Shown one piece after another: positions 1 through 7,168 of a stretch of DNA of 64,000 nt. How positions within the stretch are numbered: the first letter of the stretch is position 1; each line of letters opens with the position of its first letter. The stretch is from Streptomyces ochraceiscleroticus (GTDB lineage Bacteria > Actinomycetota > Actinomycetes > Streptomycetales > Streptomycetaceae), in NCBI RefSeq assembly GCF_000720485.1, contig NZ_JOAX01000018.1, positions 1-64,000 of the forward strand, written 5' to 3'. Below the pieces are notes generated by a model. That model worked only from the letters and a program-made list of their open reading frames with translations. It made no database searches and was not told the origin of the DNA. A program made the translations under genes and the position numbers.

Positions 1-56
1 CACCAAAATCTACACCTCTCTATTCGTCGGCAGCGTCAGATGTGTATAAGAGACAG
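1..56. other. Illumina Nextera adapter and i5 index, not genomic
   Basis: Bases 1-15 match the end of the Illumina P5 oligonucleotide with two mismatches (positions 5 and 7). Bases 16-23 (CTCTCTAT) equal the i5 index known as S502/N502. Bases 24-37 (TCGTCGGCAGCGTC) and 38-56 (AGATGTGTATAAGAGACAG) are the Nextera read-1 adapter and the Tn5 mosaic end. The sample DNA therefore begins at base 57. Translating the mosaic end gives the familiar artefact peptide MYKRQ fused to the first gene. Confidence 0.97.
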
Positions 57-764
57 ACCCCCGTCCCCGCCCAGCGCGACACCACCGCCACCAGCCGCGT
101 CCCCGTAGGCGTGCCCGCGGCCCCCGCCCGCCGCCGGCGACTGGGCGCCGTCCTGTGGGGCGCGCTGGCCGTCGTGGCCGTCGGCACGGTGGCGGCCGGC
201 GTGCTGTACCTGCTGCAGGACGGCGGCGGGGTGAAGGACATCCCCGGGATGTCCGACGACCCGGCCACGCCGTCCGCCTCCGCGGGCGGCAACGGCGCGG
301 ACAAGCAGAAGCCGCCGAAGGTCCCGGTGGGCTACCACCTCGTCACCGAGAAGGAGTTCGGCGTCTCCTTCCCCGTGCCGAACGGCTGGACCCGTCAGTA
401 CATGCCGGACCGCAACGAGGTCGACTACCTGGCCCCCTCCGGCCTCGTCGGCCTGAAGGTCAGTGTGCTGAACTTCGCCAGTTCGAATCACGTCCGCCAC
501 TTCGAGCAGGTCGAGCAGCAGTTGCAGAGCAAGTCGCCGGGGTACGAGCGGCTGCGGCTGCAGGACACCCTGTTCCGGGGGCAGCCGGCGGCGATCTGGG
601 AGTTCACCTTCCAGGGCCGGGTGCGCGACTTCCGCGCCATCGATCTCGGCTTCGGCAAGGAGGGCGAGGACGAGTACGCGATCTACCTGTCGGCGCCGAA
701 GGACCAGTGGCCGAAGTTCCAGGAAGTCTTCCAGGTGGCCCGCGACGGCTTCCGCTACAAGTGA
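57..764 (+). CDS. C-terminal part of a membrane protein, possibly a Ser/Thr kinase (5' truncated by contig end)
   Basis: The frame is open from the first genomic base to the TGA at 762-764; the true start lies beyond the contig. Visible parts are a basic stretch (ARRRRLG), one membrane helix (about GAVLWGALAVVAVGTVAAGVL), a Ser/Ala/Gly-rich linker, then an extracytoplasmic domain beginning near GYHLVTEKEFGVSFPVPNGW. That arrangement of basic stop-transfer, single helix and small outer domain is what I know from the C-terminal halves of Streptomyces PknB-like kinases. No kinase motif is present in this fragment, so the kinase label is inference only. The ATG at 42 belongs to the adapter and is not a start. 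Confidence 0.75.
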   Translation, partial: TPVPAQRDTTATSRVPVGVPAAPARRRRLGAVLWGALAVVAVGTVAAGVLYLLQDGGGVKDIPGMSDDPATPSASAGGNGADKQKPPKVPVGYHLVTEKEFGVSFPVPNGWTRQYMPDRNEVDYLAPSGLVGLKVSVLNFASSNHVRHFEQVEQQLQSKSPGYERLRLQDTLFRGQPAAIWEFTFQGRVRDFRAIDLGFGKEGEDEYAIYLSAPKDQWPKFQEVFQVARDGFRYK

Positions 765-765
765 C

Positions 766-828
766 AGCAGGTAGCGACAGGTAGCGACAAGCAGCGACCG
801 GTAGCGACGAGTAACGCAAGTAACGGCC
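766..828. repeat. Degenerate 10-bp tandem repeats
   Basis: Directly after the stop codon at 764 come about six copies of a 10-base unit close to GGTAGCGACA (start points near 770, 780, 790, 800, 810 and 820), decaying to GAGTAACGCA. The stretch is non-coding. Ten bases is close to one helical turn, so a protein could read it on one face, but no function is shown. Confidence 0.7.
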
Positions 829-859
829 ACCGGGGCGATCAGGGGTGGATCAGGGGTCG

Positions 860-877
860 ATCAGGGCCGACCCTGAT
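860..877. promoter_or_regulatory. Inverted repeat upstream of the PspC two-component operon
   Basis: ATCAGGG (860-866) and CCCTGAT (871-877) form a perfect 7-bp inverted repeat with a 4-base centre. They are preceded by two more GGATCAGGGG-like half-copies at about 835-858. It sits 20-50 bases before the sensor kinase start. It could be an operator or a weak terminator of the upstream gene; there is no T run, so an operator is favoured. Confidence 0.4.
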
Positions 878-897
878 GCCCGGACATCCGTCCGCAT

Positions 898-2241
898 GTG
901 ACGATCGGGAGCATGACGACCGCTCCGCCCCGGACCGAGGGCCCCTACGCCCCGGCGCCCGACCCCGCAGAGCCGCCCCCGCGCCGCCTGTACCGCAGCG
1001 CCGACGGCCGGCTCCTCGGCGGCGTCGCCCGCGGCCTGGCCGGTCACCTGGGGCTGCCCGTCTCCTGGGTGCGGATCGTCTTCCTCGCCCTCTTCGTGGC
1101 GCAGGGCATGGGCGCGCTCCTGTATGCCGCGTTCTGGTTCTTCGTTCCCCTCGGGGTCGGCGGCGTCGGCACCCACCGGCACCCGGCGTACGGCCCGTAC
1201 GCCCCGCCCGCCGCCTCCGAGGGCGCGGCCCCGGAGGGCTGGCGCCGCCGCTTCCGCCGCCTCGACAAGGGCCAGATCTTCGCCCTGATCGCGCTGGTCA
1301 TCGGCGCGTCGGTGCTCGCCTCGCAGTTCCAGCTCGGCCGCGCCAACGCCTACCTCTGGCCGATCCTGCTGATCGGCGCGGGCGTCGCCCTGGTCTGGCG
1401 GCAGGCCGACAACGCCCGCCGTGCCCAGTGGCTGGAAATCGGCCGTCGCAAGGGCGTGCTCCCCGTAGTGCGCGGCGCGGCGGGTGTCCTCCTGGTCGGC
1501 ATCGGGGTCACCGGCATCGTCGTCCTCCAGGGCTCGGTCCGGAACCTGGGTTCCGTACTGCAGGCCGCGCTCGCCGTCGTCGTCGGCATCGCGCTGCTCG
1601 CGGGCCCGTACCTGGTCCGCATGACACAGGACCTCTCCGAGGAGCGCCTGATGCGCATCCGCGCGCAGGAGCGGGCCGAGGTCGCGGCCCACGTCCACGA
1701 CTCCGTACTGCACACCCTCACGCTCATCCAGCGCAGCGCGGACGACCCCCGGGAGGTCGCCCGCCTCGCCCGCGCGCAGGAGCGCGAGCTGCGCGCCTGG
1801 CTGTACAAGCCGGAGGGGCGCGGCAAGGACGAGGCCGCGGAGCCGGACCGCCTCGCGGATGCCGTACGGAAGGCCGCGGCGGAGGTCGAGGACCACCACG
1901 GCGTACCGATCGAGGTCGTGGTCGTCGGCGACTGCGCGCTGGACGAGAAGCTGGTCGCCCAGCTCCAGGCCGCGCGCGAGGCGATGGTGAACGCGGCCAA
2001 GTACGGTGGCAGCGGCGGCGCGGTGCAGGTCTTCGCCGAGGTGGAGGGCCGGACGGTGTTCCTCTCGGTACGCGACCGGGGGCCGGGCTTCGACCTGGAC
2101 GCGGTGCCGGGTGACCGGATGGGCGTACGGGAGTCCATCATCGGGCGGATGCAGCGCAACGGCGGTACGGCGCGGCTGCGCTCGGCCCCGGACGGGGGGA
2201 CGGAAGTGGAACTGGAAATGGAGAGGGCGGCCGCGGAATGA
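898..2241 (+). CDS. PspC-domain sensor histidine kinase
   Basis: A membrane sensor kinase of the atypical actinobacterial type. An N-terminal PspC domain (LYRSADGRLLGGVARGLAGH, about residues 31-50) is followed by several hydrophobic helices (about 57-85, 125-150 and 195-240). A HisKA_3-like dimerisation helix with the motif HVHDSVLHTL follows (phospho-acceptor His about residue 267 counted from 898). The C-terminal HATPase domain shows an N-box-like REAMVNAAKYG and a G-box-like DRGPGFD. The GTG at 898 has no convincing ribosome site; the ATG at 913 is an alternative with GGGAG very close. The stop overlaps the next start (ATGA at 2238-2241), so kinase and regulator are translationally coupled. 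Confidence 0.9.
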   Translation: MTIGSMTTAPPRTEGPYAPAPDPAEPPPRRLYRSADGRLLGGVARGLAGHLGLPVSWVRIVFLALFVAQGMGALLYAAFWFFVPLGVGGVGTHRHPAYGPYAPPAASEGAAPEGWRRRFRRLDKGQIFALIALVIGASVLASQFQLGRANAYLWPILLIGAGVALVWRQADNARRAQWLEIGRRKGVLPVVRGAAGVLLVGIGVTGIVVLQGSVRNLGSVLQAALAVVVGIALLAGPYLVRMTQDLSEERLMRIRAQERAEVAAHVHDSVLHTLTLIQRSADDPREVARLARAQERELRAWLYKPEGRGKDEAAEPDRLADAVRKAAAEVEDHHGVPIEVVVVGDCALDEKLVAQLQAAREAMVNAAKYGGSGGAVQVFAEVEGRTVFLSVRDRGPGFDLDAVPGDRMGVRESIIGRMQRNGGTARLRSAPDGGTEVELEMERAAAE

Positions 2242-2942
2242 GCGCGACGGAAGCAGCACAGGGGAGCGGCGCGGAGGAGTCCCGGCGCGCGCGAGTCGTC
2301 CTCGTCGACGACCACCGGATGTTCCGTACGGGCGTCCAGGCCGAGATCGGCCAGACCGACTCGACCGGCGTCGAGGTGGTCGGCGAGGCCGCGGACGTCG
2401 ACCAGGCGGTCACGGTCATCACGGCCACGCGCCCCGAGGTGGTCCTCCTGGACGTGCACCTCCCCGGGGGCGGCGGCGTAGAGGTCCTGCGCCGGTGCGC
2501 GCCCCTCATGGCCGCCACCGACCGGCCCGTCCGCTTCCTCGCCCTCTCCGTCTCGGACGCGGCCGAGGACGTCATCGGCGTCATCCGCGGCGGCGCGCGA
2601 GGCTATGTCACCAAGACGATCACGGGAGCCGACCTCGTCGACGCGATCTTCCGCGTCAAGGACGGCGACGCGGTGTTCTCGCCCCGCCTCGCGGGTTTCG
2701 TCCTCGACGCGTTCGCCAACACGGACGCCCCGCCGGTCGACGAGGACCTCGACCGCCTCACGCAGCGCGAGCGCGAGGTGCTGCGGCTGATCGCGCGCGG
2801 CTATGCGTACAAGGAGATCGCCAAGCAGCTCTTCATCTCCGTCAAGACGGTGGAGTCCCACGTCTCGGCGGTCCTCCGCAAGCTCCAGCTCTCGAACCGT
2901 CACGAGCTGACCCGCTGGGCAACGGCCCGCCGCCTGATCTGA
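2238..2942 (+). CDS. LuxR/NarL-family response regulator
   Basis: Partner of the upstream kinase, with a 4-base overlap. The receiver domain (about residues 18-140) has the acidic pair DD at 24-25, the phospho-acceptor Asp72 in VVLLDVHLP and the conserved Lys in the VTKT motif. The C-terminal helix-turn-helix (about 165-230) carries LTQREREVLRLIARG and a recognition region VKTVESHVSAVLRKL. It is 234 aa, normal for the family. Its last 101 bases are overlapped by the convergent gene that ends at 2842. Target genes cannot be told from the sequence; autoregulation through the 860-877 palindrome is a possibility. Confidence 0.93.
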   Translation: MSATEAAQGSGAEESRRARVVLVDDHRMFRTGVQAEIGQTDSTGVEVVGEAADVDQAVTVITATRPEVVLLDVHLPGGGGVEVLRRCAPLMAATDRPVRFLALSVSDAAEDVIGVIRGGARGYVTKTITGADLVDAIFRVKDGDAVFSPRLAGFVLDAFANTDAPPVDEDLDRLTQREREVLRLIARGYAYKEIAKQLFISVKTVESHVSAVLRKLQLSNRHELTRWATARRLI

Positions 2943-3357
2943 CGTCGTCGGAGGGCAGCCGGAGTTCGCACCACACGGTTTTGCCGATGCGGTACGGGCG
3001 GGGCTCGGCGCCCCACGCGTCCGCGAGGGCGGCGACGAGCGCGAGGCCCCGCCCCGACTCGTCGCCGGGCCCGGCGACCCGTGGCTCCGGCTGCGCGCTG
3101 CTCGCGTCGGCGACCTCGATACAGAGGGTGCCCGCCCGTACGAGTGCGCGGGCGCGCAGCTCGCGGCCGGGCGAGACGTGTGCGTGCCGGCACGCGTTGG
3201 TCATCAGCTCGCTGAGCAACAGCACGGCGGTGTCCGCGATTTCGTCGGGTACTTTCCACGACCGCGCCTGTGCGGCGAGCAGTGTACGCGCCCTCCCGAC
3301 ACTCCGTGCGCTCCTCGGCAAACGCCACTCGATGTCTTGGGGTGTTCCGTCGGTCAT
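2842..3357 (-). CDS. ATP-binding (HATPase_c_2, RsbW/AbaA-like) regulatory protein
   Basis: A small single-domain GHKL ATPase of the anti-sigma-factor family. The N-box region is SELMTNACRHAH and the G1-like region is RGLALVAALADAWG, followed by VWCELRL. No membrane segment or response domain is present. The last about 35 residues are Gly/Pro/Arg-rich and are encoded antisense to the end of the LuxR-type gene, a convergent overlap of 101 bases. It lies beside, and divergent from, an XRE-DUF5753/DUF397 pair. ATPase, XRE regulator and DUF397 protein commonly occur together in Streptomyces (abaA/whiJ-like loci), so a role in a developmental or antibiotic-control module is likely but inferred. Confidence 0.85.
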   Translation of the reverse strand: MTDGTPQDIEWRLPRSARSVGRARTLLAAQARSWKVPDEIADTAVLLLSELMTNACRHAHVSPGRELRARALVRAGTLCIEVADASSAQPEPRVAGPGDESGRGLALVAALADAWGAEPRPYRIGKTVWCELRLPSDDVRSGGGPLPSGSARDGSRAGACGGPPRRGTPPS

Positions 3358-3451
3358 AGCCGCAGAGTGACCGCCTGGTCATAGCCTTGGGGAGTGACGG
3401 ACCGGGTACCGCCGCAGTTGTACCCGGCCGGTACCCCCGGAGGTGGACGCG

Positions 3452-4249
3452 GTGACGGACGCGTGGCGCTACTGCGGTAACCAGGTCAAGCTGTGGCGTA
3501 ACCATGCAGGCGTTTCGCGTGACGCCCTCGCCGCGGAGTCCGGCTATGCGCAGGACTCGGTGAAGTCCATGGAGCAGGGGCGCCGCCGCCCCACGGTGAA
3601 GCTCCTCGAAATCGCCGACGAAATGTGCGGCGCGCACGGGATGTTGCTAGCGGCGCGCGATTACTTGAAGCCGGCCCCCTTCCCGGCCCGATCCCATGAG
3701 TACATGGCGTTGGAGTCCGAGGCCATCGCCGTGCACTGGTACGAGCCGATACTGATTCCGGGCTTGCTCCAGACCGACGCCTACGCCCGAGTGCTGATGA
3801 GCGAGACCTACCCGCCTGCGGACGACGAGACGGTCGAGGAACGCGTGAGCGCCCGGCTGCGTCGGCAAGAGGCGCTGTCGTCCCGCCCCCGGGTCGTGTT
3901 CGACTTCGTCATCCACGAAGCCGCGCTACGGATGATGGTGGGCGGCATCAGGACCATGCGCCAGCAGATGCATCGGCTGCTGGAGGTCGGCGAGCTGCGG
4001 AACGTATCGATCCAGGTGCTCCCCATTGGCCGCTGCAGCGGGGTAGTCCTCATCGGCGGCATCGTCCTTCTGGAAACGGCCGAGCACGACCGGTACGCCT
4101 ACGTAGAAGGCCAGCGGACGAGTGCTCTCTACGCTGACGTGGAGAAGGCCAGCGAGCTGACTCAGCGGCATGGCATGCTCCGCAAACATGCCCTCTGCGT
4201 CGAGGAGTCGGCCGAATTCATCAGGAAGGTGGCGGCGGAGCATGAGTGA
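3452..4249 (+). CDS. XRE-family regulator with DUF5753 domain
   Basis: An N-terminal helix-turn-helix (about residues 7-62: LWRNHAGVSRDALAAESGYA... VKSMEQGRR) is followed by a DUF5753 domain beginning near ALESEAIAVHWYEPILIPGLLQT, the signature of WhiJ-like regulators. I chose the GTG at 3452 because GGAGG at 3439-3443 sits 8 bases ahead of it; the GTG at 3443 overlaps that ribosome site. The stop overlaps the DUF397 start by 8 bases. In this family the XRE protein is thought to repress DNA and the DUF397 partner to antagonise it; such pairs have also been proposed as toxin-antitoxin-like modules (Scr1/Scr2 type). Confidence 0.92.
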   Translation: MTDAWRYCGNQVKLWRNHAGVSRDALAAESGYAQDSVKSMEQGRRRPTVKLLEIADEMCGAHGMLLAARDYLKPAPFPARSHEYMALESEAIAVHWYEPILIPGLLQTDAYARVLMSETYPPADDETVEERVSARLRRQEALSSRPRVVFDFVIHEAALRMMVGGIRTMRQQMHRLLEVGELRNVSIQVLPIGRCSGVVLIGGIVLLETAEHDRYAYVEGQRTSALYADVEKASELTQRHGMLRKHALCVEESAEFIRKVAAEHE

Positions 4250-4427
4250 CGAGCTTGCTTGGTACAAGTCCAGCTACAGCGATGATGAGGGCGGCGCCTG
4301 CGTCGAGGTCGCTGAACACGCGGCACGCGTATACGTGCGGGACAGCAAGGAGCCCCTCGGCCCCCGTCTGGCGATAGCCCCCGCGGCCTGGGCGGCGTTT
4401 GTCGCGTACGCCGCCGGAGGCGAATAG
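4242..4427 (+). CDS. DUF397 small protein
   Basis: A 61-aa protein with the DUF397 signatures LAWYKSSYSDDEGGACVEV and VYVRDSKEPLGPRLAI, ending WAAFVAYA. The start is the ATG at 4242, eight bases inside the XRE gene; an upstream in-frame extension (from 4170) would lie wholly inside that gene and is rejected. It is the usual small partner of DUF5753 regulators and probably modulates the upstream protein by direct contact (inference from family knowledge). Confidence 0.9.
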   Translation: MSDELAWYKSSYSDDEGGACVEVAEHAARVYVRDSKEPLGPRLAIAPAAWAAFVAYAAGGE

Positions 4428-4432
4428 GCGGA

Positions 4433-5182
4433 TCAACGCGACCCCCGTCTACGGAGTACCGCCGTGGTGACCGGGGAGTGGAGCTCCCAGCCCATGGCCC
4501 GGTACAGGGAGAGACCGTCGTCCCGGGCCACCAGGACCCCCTGCGTCGCCCCCTGTTGCGCGGCGCGGGCCGCCAGGGCCGTCATCACGACCCGGCCCAG
4601 ACCCTGGCGGCGGTGCGCCGGATCCGTACGCACGCGGTCGAAGACCGCCACCGTACCGGCCAGCGCGACCCGGCCGCCGGCCGCCACCTCACCCGTCGCG
4701 GCGAACGCACGCGCGTCGACGAGGCCGCCCTGGGCGACCGTCTCGACGACGTATCCGCCGGGCAGCACGGCTGGATCCGGCGGTGGCGCGGGCGCGGCGC
4801 CGGGCACCAACCCGTCCCGCAGCCCGTCGGGCACCCCATCGCGCGCCCCGGTGCGCAACGCGCGCCCCAGTGGGGCGGTCATCAGGTACTCCGGGGCCTG
4901 GAAGTCCCAGGACGCCGGCAGCGCGGGCTCGACGGCCGAGCGGGGCGCGCAGACCTTCAGCCACAGGCCGGGCGTGATGAGCGCGACGGACAGGCGGCGC
5001 AGTACCGCCGGGTCGGCCGCGGGCAGGACGTACCGCGCGACCTGGTCCGTGCGGCCGACGGCTATCCGGAAGCCGCCCGGTACCGCGACCGCGCCGTCCG
5101 CGCCGCGCGAACGTACCCAGCCGTCCACCCAGGCGCGTACGACCTCCGGCCGTGCCACAGGCACGCGGTGGTGCTCGGTCAT
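4433..5182 (-). CDS. GNAT-family N-acetyltransferase
   Basis: 249 aa. The C-terminal half carries the acetyl-CoA-binding GNAT core: FDRVRTDPAHRRQGLGRVVM (motif A, R-R-x-G-L-G) and GLSLYRAMGWELHSP (motif B, Y-x-x-x-G-W). The N-terminal half (about 1-130) has no motif I recognise and probably holds substrate determinants. Start: the ATG at 5182 gives MTEHHRVP; an upstream in-frame ATG at 5281 would read through the palindrome at 5203-5223 and is rejected. Substrate unknown. It is divergent from the hydrolase at 5313, with the palindrome between them. Confidence 0.88.
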   Translation of the reverse strand: MTEHHRVPVARPEVVRAWVDGWVRSRGADGAVAVPGGFRIAVGRTDQVARYVLPAADPAVLRRLSVALITPGLWLKVCAPRSAVEPALPASWDFQAPEYLMTAPLGRALRTGARDGVPDGLRDGLVPGAAPAPPPDPAVLPGGYVVETVAQGGLVDARAFAATGEVAAGGRVALAGTVAVFDRVRTDPAHRRQGLGRVVMTALAARAAQQGATQGVLVARDDGLSLYRAMGWELHSPVTTAVLRRRGSR

Positions 5183-5202
5183 TGTGTCCACGGACCCGAT
5201 CG

Positions 5203-5223
5203 TATTGCGAGAGCTTCGCAATA
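5203..5223. promoter_or_regulatory. Putative operator: 8-bp inverted repeat
   Basis: TATTGCGA (5203-5210) and TCGCAATA (5216-5223) are perfect inverted arms around a 5-base centre, AT-rich for this genome. It lies 20 bases upstream of the acetyltransferase start and 90 bases upstream of the divergent hydrolase. Size and symmetry fit a dimeric MarR-, TetR- or ArsR-type repressor; no such regulator gene is adjacent, so a distant regulator is implied. Confidence 0.65.
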
Positions 5224-5312
5224 GTGACGGTGGAATTCGGCCCCCTTGCATAACGCTGCCGGAGCCACCCGAATCCTTCAAAAATCAGGCTACTTGAGAG
5301 AGGCCGAGGGCC

Positions 5313-6191
5313 GTGCGGGTACATATCGGTGATGGTGTTCGGCTCTACTTCGATGTGGAGGGGGCCCAACTGGTGACGGACGGCCCGGACATGGCCGAAC
5401 GGCCGACGATCGTGCTGCTCCACGGGGGTCCGGGGGCGGATCACACCCTGTTCAAGCCGGAGCTTTCCGCCGCGGCCGGTTTCGCGCAGGTCATCTATCT
5501 GGATCAGCGCGGAAGTGGTCGTTCCGTGCGCAGCGGGCCGCTGCAGTGGACGTGGGAACGGTGGGCGGACGACGCGATCGACTTCTGCGACGCGCTGGAG
5601 ATCGAACGGCCCGTTCTCGTCGGTACGTCCAGCGGGGGCTGGGTCGCGCTGCTGGCGGCGATCCGGCACCCGGACCGGTTCGCCGGGCTGGTACTGGACA
5701 GCGTGATGCCCGGCGACACGTACGAACGGCTGGAGATGTTCGAACGGCTGGGAGGGGCGGAGGCCCGGGACGTCGCGCTGCGCTACTGGGCGGGGGACAC
5801 GGGCGACGAGATGACCGACGCGTGGGAGCGGGTCTGCCTGCCGCTGTACTCGCAGCAGGCGGGCGGGGACGCGGCCGGCCGGGACCGGCTGCGCCGGGTG
5901 CGCTGGAACGACGACGTGCTGGACCACTTCCGGCTGGTGCTGGCGCGGGAGTTCGACCCTTGGCGCGGGCTGGACCGGCTGGCGTGCCGGACGATGATAC
6001 TGGCGGGGGAGCAGGACCCGGTGGCGACCGCGTCGGCGGCCCGCCGCTTCGCGCACCGGCTGAGTCATACGGACGTACGGCTGCACGTACTGGCCAAGGC
6101 GGGGCACGGCGTCTTCCGCGAGGCGCCGAAACGGGCGATGGACCTGCTGCGGGACTTCGTGGTGAGCGGCCATGTACCGCGGCTGCATTGA
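5313..6191 (+). CDS. Alpha/beta hydrolase, proline-iminopeptidase-like
   Basis: 292 aa with the oxyanion motif HGGPG (residues 37-41), the family motif DQRGSGRS (64-71), the nucleophile Ser106 in GTSSGG, an acid candidate in AGEQDP and a C-terminal His in AKAGHGVF. HGGPG plus DQRGxGRS is typical of S33 prolyl aminopeptidases and their relatives, so it could release N-terminal proline or hydrolyse a small amide or ester. GTG start at 5313 with GAGAGAGG nine bases upstream. No signal peptide, so cytoplasmic. The 5203-5223 palindrome may control it together with the acetyltransferase. Confidence 0.88.
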   Translation: MRVHIGDGVRLYFDVEGAQLVTDGPDMAERPTIVLLHGGPGADHTLFKPELSAAAGFAQVIYLDQRGSGRSVRSGPLQWTWERWADDAIDFCDALEIERPVLVGTSSGGWVALLAAIRHPDRFAGLVLDSVMPGDTYERLEMFERLGGAEARDVALRYWAGDTGDEMTDAWERVCLPLYSQQAGGDAAGRDRLRRVRWNDDVLDHFRLVLAREFDPWRGLDRLACRTMILAGEQDPVATASAARRFAHRLSHTDVRLHVLAKAGHGVFREAPKRAMDLLRDFVVSGHVPRLH

Positions 6192-6382
6192 GGATTGGGC
6201 CGGATGGGAACGGCCTGCCGAATTCCGACCGTAGGGTCGAATTCCGCGGGGGAATTGATTGACCGGGTGGTTGAGCGCTGGATCGTTTTCGTTACTGGTG
6301 TGGCGCCAGTTATCCCGAGTTCCGCCTCGCGACAGCAAAGCCGAAGGGGGACTCCGGGGGCGTGGCTGCTCGCGGTCGGTGC

Positions 6383-6429
6383 GGTACGGCGGCGGTCCGT
6401 AACAAGGGGGAGCGGGCCGCCGCCGTACC
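6383..6429. terminator. 13-bp perfect inverted repeat in the 6192-6683 gap
   Basis: GGTACGGCGGCGG (6383-6395) pairs perfectly with CCGCCGCCGTACC (6417-6429) around a 21-base loop. A second small palindrome (GCGGCC-GAC-GGCCGC) follows at 6439-6453. There is no T run, which is common for GC-rich actinobacterial terminators. This is the only structure I see in the 490-base gap between the hydrolase and the next gene; the open frame at 6195-6524 has no ribosome site or recognisable product. Confidence 0.45.
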
Positions 6430-6669
6430 TCGGCGGGGGCGGCCGACGGCCGCCGGGGCGGAACCGACGGCGATGGGGAGCCGACCGCCTGAACGAGGAC
6501 GCTAAACCTCCCGGCGGGCATTAGGCGGGGCATTGCCGGTACTTGTCCGTTCCGTTGCCATGGACTGGTCGCTTTCGGCCGCCGGGTGGCAGGTACCGAC
6601 CGGTGGCGACTGGTGACGGACCGGGACAAGGACGGCAGCCCTGCCCGATGGCCGGGCCGAGGGCGGGGC

Positions 6670-6686
6670 TACGATCGACCACTATG
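6670..6686 (+). promoter_or_regulatory. -10 element suggesting a leaderless transcript
   Basis: TACGAT (6670-6675, fits TANNNT) ends eight bases before the ATG at 6684, so transcription would begin at or next to the start codon. No ribosome site is visible. Leaderless starts of this kind are common in actinobacteria. I see no clear -35. Confidence 0.45.
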
Positions 6687-7037
6687 GACGTAGTGATCAA
6701 TGTGTTCGTCGCCCTGCACATCATCGGCATCGCCTCGCTGCTCGGCGGCTTCCTCACGCAGATGAAGGCGATGGGCGCGGGCACCGCCCGCTTCGTGCCC
6801 GCGATGCTGCACGGCGCGATCACGATGCTGGTGACCGGCGTCATCCTGGTCGGCCTGAACCAGATGCAGGACTACTCGGTCAACAACATCAAGATCGGCG
6901 TCAAGCTCGCCCTCCTGATCGTGATCCTGGGCCTGGTCTACGTGAAGCGTGACGAGGAGAAGGTGGAGAAGCCGCTCTTCGGGCTCGTCGGCCTGCTCAC
7001 GGTGATCAACATCTTCATCGCGCTGCTCTGGACCTGA
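6684..7037 (+). CDS. Small four-helix membrane protein
   Basis: 117 aa, MDVVINVFVALHIIG..., with four hydrophobic segments (about residues 3-25, 34-55, 65-82 and 95-115) separated by short loops and one charged loop (VKRDEEKVEK). It looks like the conserved Streptomyces integral membrane proteins of unknown role; no catalytic motif is visible. The start at 6684 is the first methionine of the hydrophobic part; the upstream in-frame extension from 6543 is low-complexity and non-hydrophobic. A terminator follows at 7072-7114. Confidence 0.8.
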   Translation: MDVVINVFVALHIIGIASLLGGFLTQMKAMGAGTARFVPAMLHGAITMLVTGVILVGLNQMQDYSVNNIKIGVKLALLIVILGLVYVKRDEEKVEKPLFGLVGLLTVINIFIALLWT

Positions 7038-7071
7038 GCGCCTGCCCGGATTCGCCGGGCCCGGTGAACGT

Positions 7072-7114
7072 ACGAACCGCGCGACTGCCCCGAGGGGGCG
7101 GCCGCGCGGTTCGT
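7072..7114. terminator. Stem-loop terminator between convergent genes
   Basis: ACGAACCGCGCG (7072-7083) pairs perfectly with CGCGCGGTTCGT (7103-7114), followed by CTTTGT. It lies between the small membrane protein and the convergent NlpC/P60 gene. Confidence 0.75.
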
Positions 7115-7168
7115 CTTTGTGGCCGGCGGGTACCTCAGGCCGGTCGTACGCTGAGGCCGATCGTGAGC

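Noticed and set aside
20..830. Open frames at the left end ending in CLLYTSDAADE or LSLIHI, and the ATG at 42
   Set aside because: They read through the Nextera adapter; these peptides are artefacts of the mosaic end.
6195..6524. Possible small gene in the gap after the hydrolase
   Set aside because: Composition is that of non-coding GC-rich DNA, it crosses both hairpins, and no ribosome site is present.
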